DNA of 64,000 nucleotides from Malachius bipustulatus (taxonomy: Eukaryota; Arthropoda; Insecta; Coleoptera; Melyridae), in contig OU342637.1 in NCBI GenBank assembly GCA_910589415.1, positions 32,084,162 through 32,148,161 of the forward strand, written 5' to 3'. Made by a program: the position numbers and the translations under genes. The notes beneath the pieces are model-generated. The model ran no database searches. It saw nothing but the letters and a program-made list of their open reading frames with translations, and was not told the DNA's origin. This document shows positions 56,571 through 64,000 of this stretch, in pieces; position 1 is the first letter of the stretch; every line of letters starts with the position of its first letter.

Positions 56571-59451
56571 TTATGCATTGATTGGCATCTTTGCCAGCTT
56601 GTGACAACTTCTAATTAATTCTTGAGTTGCCGTTTTCACTCTCACTACCCTTACCGTGCCTGTAGCATCGGGGAACACTGTGATGACGCGACCCATTGGC
56701 CACACCAGTGGGGACGTGCTGGCGTCGCGCAGCCATACCATATCACCCACGGCTAGGTTTGCTTGCTCCTTGCACCACTTCGTTTTCTCCTGCAGAGTGT
56801 TGAGATAACAGCGACTCCACTGCGCCCAGAATCGCTGCTGTACTGAGGTGATGTGCTGCCATCTAGATAGCCGATTTGTCGGCACATCCTGCAAGTCTTC
56901 GCTCGGCCTGGCATGGAGAGCGTCTCCGACGAGGAAATGTGCAGGTGTGAGGGGGCTCGGATCGTTAGGATCGTCTGATAAAGGACAGAGGGGACGGGAA
57001 TTCATTATTGACTCTATCTGTGTGAATAGAGTTGAAAGTTCCTCAAAAGTTAATTTAGCATTTCCTATTGTTTTTATTAACAGCCGTTTGGCACATTTGA
57101 CTGCACTTTCCCAGAGACCGCCAAAGTGAGGAGTATATGCTGGTATGAATTTCCATTTGATGTAATATTTAGTAGCGAAGTCACTAATTTCGTCCCTTGT
57201 TTGAGCATTGTTTAAAAAAGTCTTCCATTCCCTGTCAGCCCCGACGAATGTTTTAGCGTTATCAGAATATATTTCTTCGATTTTACCCCTTCTTGCTATC
57301 AATCGATCGAAAGCCGCGAAAAAGGCAGCAGTAGTTAGGCTGCTCACGACCTCGAGGTGCACCGCCCTTGTAGCGAAACACACAAAAACACACAGGTATG
57401 CCTTTCCTGTAGTACGGAGACCTGTCTTGATTTCAAATGGGCCCGCGTAATCCACCCCGCAGGTAGAGAATGGTTTGCCTGGCCTGACTCTACCAGCAGG
57501 TAGATTTCCCATTATTGGATTAATTTTTGCATTTGAAAATTTCGCACATTTTATGCATTCGCGGATTGCCCTTTTTACCACCGATTTACCTCGTATCGGC
57601 CAATACTGCAAGCGACAAATCGCTAGAACAGTATCTGCCCCGCAGTGTAAATTTCGTTGATGTATTTCTCGAACAATTAATTTTGTTAGAGAGGATTTAG
57701 ACGGTATTAGTATAGGGTGGCGCTGACTATACGGGATATCGGCGTTTTTTAACCTACCACCTACTCGAATAATTCCGCGTTCATCGTAGAACGGACTGAG
57801 TGCATACAGTGAGTTCGAACGGCAATTTTTTCCTGCTATGTATTCATCAACGTTATTGCGTAATTCTACCTGAGCTAGCTTCACTATGCTATTCATCGCC
57901 TCCTCCAGTTCATTGACGGATAATTTTCCTGCTAATTGCTTTGATTTATTGCCGCGGCTATTGTGAGCGAACCGCAGTGAGAATGCTACTACCCGCTTTA
58001 ATTTTGTCAAAGAAGAAAATCGGCTAAATAATTCTTCCGAAAAGTTTGACCCCGAGGTGGTAATTGTCATTATCGAATCTCCTGATTTTTTTATTTCAGG
58101 CAAAGCGTCGGGAGGTAATACGTCCTGTCGTGTGGGCCAGGTTTCCTCTGGTTCAGCCAGCCATGCAGGGCCGCACCACCAGATTCGTGATTCTGATATC
58201 TCTGACGCATTGCATCCGCGCGAGATTAAGTCCGCGGGATTATCGGTGCCGGGTACGTGCCTGAATGATTCTGCGAACCCCGTTCGTTGAATGTCCGCAA
58301 CTCTATTTGCGACAAACACGGTTAATTTTCCTGGCTCTGTATTGAGCCAAGCCAGAGTTATGCTTGAATCTGTCCATAAAGTCACCTTATCGACATTGGT
58401 AATTGCATTTTTGATTTTCTTTATCAATTCTGTTAGTAATCGGGCGGCACAAAGTTCTAGACGCGGAATAGTCATCGTCTTGATTGGCGCGACTCTCGAT
58501 TTTGAGGTCAGTAGTTGCACGCCTATGTTACCGTCTGCGCCAATGGACCTGACATATACTACGGCCCCGTATCCTCGCTCGCTGGCATCCGAAAAGCCGT
58601 GAATTTCAACCGTTTTCGCGTCTTTGGGAACTATTTTTCGCGGTATTTGTATTTTACCGACGTTGTGAATATCGGATATAAAGTTAGTCCAATTTTTCCG
58701 TACCTGATCTGACACTGGCTCGTCCCAAGGAATTTTCTCCGCCCATAATTTTTGCACGATACATTTTCCGAGAAATATTACCGGTCCGATGAAAGAAAGC
58801 GGATCGAACAGCTGGGCCACCGTGGATAAGATTGACCTCTTTGTAATTATTTGGCCATGGTTTAGTTTGAATGAAAAACTAAAAGAGTCCGCCGCTGGGT
58901 TCCAATGAATTCCCAAAGTTTTACATGATTCGGCGTGATTTAATTCGTATGAATTGTCAATGTCGACTTTCGCATCAATCGGAACAACGCGAGGATCATT
59001 GGCGTGCCATTTGTGCAATTCAAAACCACCATTTTTTAGGATTTCCCTAACATTGTCCCGCTTTTTTATTAAATTTTCGACTGAATCATCTCCCGTTAAC
59101 CAATCGTCAACATAGAATTCGTTGCTGATAGCTTCAGATGCCGCTTGTGATGACTCATTTTCGATTGATAATTGTAACAAGCACCGGGTTGCTAAAAATG
59201 ATGCCGACGCGGTACCATAAGTCACTGTATTTAATTGAAAACATTTGATTGGATCTGTTTCTCTCTCGCGCCAGAATATTCGCTGCATGGGCCTATCTTC
59301 TTTCTTCACCCAAATGCACCTGTACATTTTCGTTATGTCCGCTGTTAGAACATATTCATGTTGCCTAAACCGAAGAATGATTGTAAATAAATCCGGTTGT
59401 ACAGTGTAGCCAGTCATTAACGCGTCATTTAACGAAACACCTGTGCTAGAC
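56571..59451 (-). CDS. BEL/Pao element 3, pol 3' fragment (RT, RNase H, integrase)
   Basis: About 960 residues of pol read without a stop. RT blocks are TADITKMYR, TVTYGTASASFLATR and FYVDDWLTG. RNase H has HGFSDASERGYGAVVY, LELCAARLL, LWTDSSITLAWL and NPADLISRG. The integrase has an HHCC site (HQRNLHCG, CIKCAKF), CGVDYAGPFEI, YSDNAKTFVGA and [15 protein letters not shown], so D, D and E are all present. It differs clearly from the two BEL copies in this window and keeps the RT core they lack. The frame is broken only by the 4265-bp TIR element at 59452; the 5' fragment continues at 63717. Confidence 0.92.
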
Positions 59452-59460
59452 CCCACACAG

Positions 59461-59685
59461 CACAAAATATTGCAGCAATGTTGCAGCAACGTTGCAATCT
59501 TGCATACGCAATTGAAATATTGCAGCAATATTGCAGAAATATTGCTCTGCAATGTTGCTCTGCAATATTGCTGCAATATTGCTGAACGCAATGAAAATAT
59601 TTCAGACATGTTTCAGAAATATTGCTCTGCAATGTTGCTCTGCAACATTTCTGCAATATTGCTGAAATATTTCAAATGTCTATAA
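59461..59685. repeat. left subterminal GCAATATT repeats
   Basis: Tandem and inverted variants of TATTGCAGCAATATTGC, AATATTGCTCTGCAATGTTG and TGAAATATTTC fill about 220 bp. A block with AGAAATATTGCTCTGCAATG occurs twice (near 59549 and 59620). Confidence 0.88.
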
Positions 59686-59719
59686 TAAATGTATAGATAT
59701 TAAAAGTAAGCGTGTACAT

Positions 59720-60360
59720 TATTACTATATACACTGCTGGAGAAAAAATCCGGACAGTAAAAAACTTCGATAATTCAAGAAAAATTCATGATAAAAATCA
59801 ATTATAGACTTTTGAGCTTTTGGAATATATATAATATTAGGTAAATCAGTTGCGATTTTTGTTAAATCCCATTGATAGACTATTAGTTGATTAGTTTGAT
59901 TAAAAAAATTAATAGAAAAAAAATTACTTTTTAAATTCGAAAATCTCGAAGGTGTTCGAATTTTTAAAATTGTCCAGGTGTGCATGCAATAATTATAGTT
60001 AGTACCTCTACCAATAATAGTAGCGTTTAAAAAGTCCAGTCTGTTTGCATTTATGTCATATTAATATAAAACATAATTTCCTTGGATTTAAATAATGATG
60101 AATTTTGAATTTCTTTCTCGATTGAAATATACATTTTAAATTAAAACAATAATTGATTAAACCATATAGATACTACATTTTCATTTTATTATATTACTTC
60201 TTTTTATTTTCTTCTAAATATATGTGTAACGGAATTTCTGCTTTGATGAAAATCATAAACCCAAATCTATTTTTAAATGTTTTTAAATCGGCAATTAGGA
60301 TACACTTTTGACCCGCCAAATCCATTAGATTGCAAGCTCGCACTGCGCATGTGACCATGC
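59720..60360. other. AT-rich 5' flank inside the TIR element
   Basis: No gene is seen. A block near 59732 (CACTGCTGGAGAAAAAATCCGG) looks like the end of a Tc1-type element, but I found no partner end. Confidence 0.35.
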
Positions 60361-60588
60361 GTGACCGTCTTTTGTGGTTTTGGGGAGTGATTGGTTACTG
60401 GTGTTCTGTTATGTTCTCTTCCTTGTCCCTTCAACGACAAAACTAACTAACAACCATCTTCTGTTTCTGTTCTTTCTTCATGTTTTTTCACTTTTTTCTC
60501 TTCTCTTCGGTCTTCGCATTCACCATTCCATTCCATTCACCGTTCACATTGCTTTCACCCTCATCTCATCAAAACAAAACACTAAATA

Positions 60589-60675
60589 AGAAACTAATGA
60601 TCGTAATGAGGTTAATGAGAAACTAATGACCGTAATGAGTAACTAATGATCGTAATGAGAAACTAATGAATTGTG
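60589..60675. repeat. short tandem repeat AAACTAATGATCGTAATGAG
   Basis: Four imperfect copies of a unit of about 20-27 bp (AAACTAATGATCGTAATGAG or AAACTAATGACCGTAATGAG) lie just upstream of the TATA box and may form part of the promoter region. Confidence 0.75.
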
Positions 60676-60714
60676 GGTTCTGTGCTAATGAGATAATGAG
60701 CTAAACAAGCTAGG

Positions 60715-60720
60715 TATAAA
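60715..60720 (+). promoter_or_regulatory. TATA box of the DUF4806-like gene
   Basis: TATAAA in AGGTATAAAGAG lies about 290 bp upstream of the first splice donor (AAG/GTAAGT at 61003/61004). The sequence after it has few ATGs and ends in a clear donor, as expected for a 5' non-coding exon. Confidence 0.5.
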
Positions 60721-60744
60721 GAGTTCTTCTGTGGGTGAGCCGAG

Positions 60745-61191
60745 GGGTGAGCTGAGCTACCCCAAATCCTTATACATCGACAGTTCGAGTGTTTCAGTTA
60801 ACAGTGCCTGTGCAGTTCTATTTTTGTGTATTGTGTAATCAATCGGTAATCGCAGTCGACCACGTAAAATACCTACCACGTTTTCTCTTCAAGGTGTCTT
60901 TTTGAGTTCTACCTGAATTAGTCGTATTACCTTAATACAATATCTTATCCTTGTAAACTGACTGAGTTCGAGTAAACCCTCATACATCGTTTCTACAATA
61001 AAGGTAAGTAACCTAGATAATTTTTTAATTTATATTTTTTTAACAATAAGGTCTTTCTTTTGCCAGGTTAAGTTTAAAACAGCAGCACACACCTACTGAT
61101 GAATTGTTTCATTCATCAAAACAATTTGACAGCAGGGGCAGGTCATCATCTGTCTCCGTGAACAGAATTGGAGAAGACACCACTTCATCAC
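60745..61191 (+). other. 5' exons of the DUF4806-like transcript
   Basis: Exon 1 probably runs from about 60745 to 61003 (donor GTAAGT). Exon 2 runs from 61067 (acceptor TTTTGCCAG) to 61191 (donor GTGAGT). One frame of exon 2 is open (LSLKQQHTPTDELFHSSKQF), but it does not join in phase to the DUF4806 frame of exon 3, where a TAA at 61273-61275 precedes the domain. These exons are either non-coding or part of a frame that has decayed. Confidence 0.45.
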
Positions 61192-61275
61192 GTGAGTCTA
61201 TAATGATTTTGCCATGTTTAATTATTTATTGAACTATTATATTTTTACAGAATTCCTGACGCAAGTAATTTTTAA

Positions 61276-62033
61276 ATTGACACAATTATCAAAAAAAGCA
61301 TCAATCAAATTGAACTTCGACTGGATGCATTATTAGAGCTACAGCAGAAGGCGGCCACTCACAGTCACAATGCAATAGAGGAATCATCCACTGAGGATGA
61401 TTTTAACAACTTTCCGCTGAAAATTGTAGCTAATTTGAATCAAACTTATCTGATTCAAATTATTCTCAAAAGATGGTATGTAATAGAAGTTGTATAGAAC
61501 TTATACGTAGATTTAATAATAAGTAAAATATTATATGATTTTCTGTTCGGAAAAAATTGTTAAAGCGAACGTGAAAATGCTTGTATTTTGTCAAGTGTTC
61601 CTTGATAACCGTATTAATCTGTTTTCCAGGTCGTTTTTTTAAGAAGAGTTGGGGGAACCAATCTAAATTTTATAGTCTACGGAATTTTGAAGAAACTACT
61701 CAAAAATGCATTGGTCCAAGAATTTAGTTGGGCTGGATTCAAAAAGAAGAGGCCTTTTAAAGAGTTTAGAAGAGTCTACCAAGTCATAGCAAGTGAGTCA
61801 TAGAGAATTAATAAATACATATACACATTTTCCTGTCATTTAACTTGATTACTATTTAAAAAATACTTTATTTTTCCTTAGAAACTGTTCGTCTGCACAT
61901 AAAAGATGCAACAGATGATGCAATCACCAGTGCTATTTCAAAATGGCTGGCACAGGCCACTCTGAGGAACAGCAGGGAGACGAATAGGAAAATAGTGGGT
62001 CCCTCACAGGAGCCTCCCAACGATAGTGAATAA
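61276..62033 (+). CDS. DUF4806-like protein (spliced, 5' end unclear)
   Basis: Three segments join in phase: 61276-61479, 61630-61792 and 61882-62033, about 172 residues. The pattern FNNFPLKIVANL, then FLRRVGGTNLNFIVYGILKK, then ALVQEFSWAGFKKKRPFKEF, then AISKWLAQA fits the DUF4806 domain as I remember it (FP-x-L, a GG-x-x-x-x-x-F helix, FSWxG-x-K-x-K-x-F, a C-terminal amphipathic helix). The function of DUF4806 is unknown. The first junction needs a weak donor, GTAATA at 61480; the stronger GTATGT at 61476 would break the frame. The other junction is GTGAGT with TTCCTTAG. No Met precedes the domain in frame, so the copy may be damaged. An AATAAA lies at 62053-62058. Confidence 0.55.
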
Positions 62034-62058
62034 TTTACTTCATAATTTAATTAATAAA

Positions 62059-63310
62059 TAATAATTTAGTTACCTGGCTATTTAAATTTTGAATAGTTGT
62101 CTTTTTATAATAATAATAATAATATAGGTATCCCATTCAAGGCGTTTTCAAATTCAAGTTAGTTGTGATATTTTTTCTTAAAGTTGTAAGCTCTGCATGG
62201 AGGGCCGATTTGAGCTAAAAAAAGTTCAAATACTTCCATTGTGCTCATATGCCATTAGGAATAATTTTTCTATTTTACAAAAATTGTATTTTATTATATG
62301 AGCAATCATCATCAAGTGAATAATGGCCATAATCGCGAATCTAATACTATGCTTTTTTTACTCTTTTATATACAAGAAAACAAATTTTAATTTATTTCAC
62401 TGCTTGGAACAACTTCTAGTACCGAGTGCGCAGGAATGTATTCTGAGCAATGTCTGAAGTTTATTATACTCAAACCAAATATTATTTTACTATTTTGGCA
62501 GTGTAGCGTACGTAGTTAAAATATTATACAATCGACGTCAAATTTGGTTATAAGTATACATTTTCTTTAAAAATTTAGCTTGTCATAGGTAGTTACAAAA
62601 CTCAGTATTCGAAGAGGTATACCAACATGATTCAAAATTTCTAACTCTGAATTTGAAAATATCTGGAATCGGATATATTTTATTTATTTATATATCTACA
62701 GTTTATTTACCATAAAAATCATGTTTTATCATTACAAAAAATTATTGTAACTAATTAATGTTATAATTAAAAATTATAACAAAAAAGATACATGAAATTT
62801 AATCTACCTCATAATAATTATTATAACCTACTCAATTTCAAACCAATCAGTTTAAAGTTATAGAATTACTTTACTCTAGATTATTGATTATTATTAATTG
62901 ATAATTGAGGATGTAAATTATAGTTATTTATTATATAAGGAAAAAAGTGATAGATTTTCGCGGTGATTTCGTTCCTGATGCATTAGCGGAGGGGGCAAAC
63001 ACAGCAAGAGCTAAAATCGTACTATTTTCTTGTGTATACAGGGTGTTTTGTAATTGAATGTCAATATTTAAGGGGGTGATTTTTTGGTCCATTTTAAGAA
63101 GAAAACTTCATAAGGACGTATGTCCTAAAAGTCTTAACTTTTGAGATACAGGTGTTAAAGTTTTTAAAAATAAATAATTTTTGCATAATATCTGTAATAC
63201 CGCTCTGGATATTTTAATGAAATTTAATAGGCTATTCATTTACTAAATCACTTAACATTACTAGTGGTGCATTATTAGTCCTTTTGAAATGCAAAAGATA
63301 AAGCAGAAAT
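62059..63310. other. AT-rich 3' flank inside the TIR element
   Basis: No gene is seen. Near 63038-63160 a block with TACAGGGTGTTTTG and GAGATACAGGTGTTAAAGTT resembles the centre of the foldback at 21038-22151, so a fragment of that family may be nested here. Confidence 0.45.
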
Positions 63311-63315
63311 TTCGA

Positions 63316-63660
63316 AAATATTTCCAAAACATTGCACAACATCTGCAACGTTGCAGCAAGATTGCAGCAACGACTAAATGTCCAAAACTTGCAATATTTC
63401 AATGAAATATTGCAGCAAGATTTCAATGAAATATTGCAGCAATCTTGCATTGAAATCTTGCTGCAATATTGCATTGAAATCTTGCTGCAATATTTCATTG
63501 AAATCTTGCTGCAATATTTCATTGAAATCTTGCTGCAATATTTCATTGAAATCTTGCTGCAATATTTCATTGAAATATTGCAAGTTTTGGACATTTAGAC
63601 GTTGCTGCAATCTTGCTGCAACGTTGCAGAGATGTTGTGCAATGTTGCGGAAATATTTCA
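63316..63660. repeat. large palindrome with nested 27-bp repeats at the right end
   Basis: The left arm reads AATATTTCCAAAACATTGC, CACAACATCTGCAACGTTGC, AGCAAGATTGCAGCAACG and CTAAATGTCCAAAACTTGC. The right arm reads the reverse complements in mirror order from GCAAGTTTTGGACATTTAG to GCAATGTTGCGGAAATATTT. Between the arms, TGAAATCTTGCTGCAATATT is repeated about five times every 27 bp. The structure could fold into a hairpin with arms of about 130 bp. Confidence 0.88.
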
Positions 63661-63716
63661 AATATTGCAGTGCAATATTTCTGCAATATTTCTGAAATAT
63701 TGCTGTGCTGTGTGGG

Positions 63717-64000
63717 ACGGGTTGCTAGCATCGAAAACTACGCGCAGTTTAGTCGTTTCACTGTTATCGTTCACAACGTATTGATGAGGTATATAATAGG
63801 TCTTTTCCTCCTCCGGGAATTGTTCCCTAATCTCAGACATATGTCCGAGATTCTCGTAATCTTGCATGAATTGAATATATTGTTCCCGAATGTCGGGTTT
63901 CGATGCCAGGCGTCGCTCGAGGGCGTAAAAGCGTTTTAGCGCCGATTTTCTTGATTCACCTATGTCTGCCTTTTTATCGTTGAAAGGCAATTTCACTGAA
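63717..64000 (-). CDS. BEL/Pao element 3, pol 5' fragment (partial, runs off the window)
   Basis: The minus strand encodes KLPFNDKKADIGESRKSALK, RFYALERRLASKPDIREQYI, YYIPHQYVV and TTKLRVVFDASNP, the start of the BEL/Pao RT domain. It stops at the TIR element inserted at 63716. The frame stays open to the right edge, so the protease, Gag and 5' LTR lie beyond the window. Dropping the insert and one copy of its 2-bp target duplication brings both fragments into the same frame with no lost residue. Confidence 0.88.

Larger units (their letters stand above)
59452..63716. mobile_element. 4265-bp TIR DNA element carrying a DUF4806-like gene
   Basis: Both ends begin with the same 13 bases, CCCACACAGCACA, as inverted repeats (59452 on, and 63716 backwards). 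The flanks share AC (59450-59451 and 63717-63718), so the target duplication appears to be 2 bp. Excising the element leaves the host pol frame intact, which fixes both borders. The ends are packed with GCAATATTGC-type repeats. The middle has a TATA promoter and a spliced gene for a DUF4806-like protein. I see no transposase, so it may be non-autonomous or of an unfamiliar type. I cannot assign a superfamily. Confidence 0.85.

Noticed and set aside
59732..59760. A Tc1-type terminal repeat (CACTGCTGGAGAAAAAATCC) inside the TIR element
   Set aside because: Only one end was found and no transposase frame follows, so I do not call an element.
63232..63695. Overlapping frames on both strands with repeated peptide words such as LQYFIEI and CCNISLKS
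   Set aside because: They are translations of the 27-bp repeats and palindrome at the end of the TIR element, open on both strands for the same reason.
1..64000. tRNA or rRNA genes
   Set aside because: I looked for T-arm (GGTTCGAATCC-type) and rRNA-like blocks on both strands and found none. A covariance-model scan would be needed to exclude them fully.

Overview
The window looks like nuclear DNA of an insect; I cannot place the order. It is mostly AT-rich, repeat-dense, intron-bearing eukaryotic DNA. It holds one clear host gene, three BEL/Pao-type LTR elements, a jockey/CR1-like LINE, several foldback or MITE elements and many private tandem repeats. No tRNA, rRNA, CRISPR or bacterial-style operon was seen.

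Host gene: 37436-55544 on the minus strand encodes a MAP3K4/MEKK4-type kinase (the group that contains Drosophila Mekk1). I could join ten coding exons with matching splice phases into 3708 nt, or 1235 residues plus stop, with an intact kinase domain at the C-terminus. Its introns have been invaded: a BEL element lies antisense in intron 1, a 5'-truncated LINE lies sense in intron 3, and 11-bp-type TTCTAGAATGT repeats fill introns 3 and 7. No promoter for it was found; exon 1 has an acceptor upstream of the ATG, so at least one 5' non-coding exon is missing.

Left half (1-37 kb): no convincing host gene. It holds a 66-bp minisatellite (2.9-3.8 kb), a 2.7-kb ATAAATGAGTTA satellite (6.3-9.0 kb), an integrase fossil (11.3 kb), a mariner-like remnant (13.3 kb), a roughly 340-bp tandem repeat (13.7-14.5 kb), BEL copy 1 (14.6-20.4 kb, minus), a 1.1-kb foldback (21.0-22.2 kb), two TIR MITEs (25.4 and 26.0 kb), a 2.2-kb TTCTAGAATGT satellite (29.1-31.3 kb), more degenerate tandem repeats (32.6-36.4 kb) and a CpG-rich promoter-like patch (35 kb).

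Right end (56.6-64 kb): a BEL/Pao pol gene on the minus strand is split by a 4265-bp TIR element with a 2-bp target duplication. That element carries a spliced DUF4806-like gene, and its ends are built of GCAATATT-type repeats and a large palindrome.

The main points are: (1) the DUF4806-carrying TIR element; (2) two very young BEL copies that share an in-frame deletion of the reverse-transcriptase core and so look like a non-autonomous family; (3) satellite arrays with the exact nTTCnnGAAn phasing of heat-shock elements, also present inside the MAP3K4 introns.
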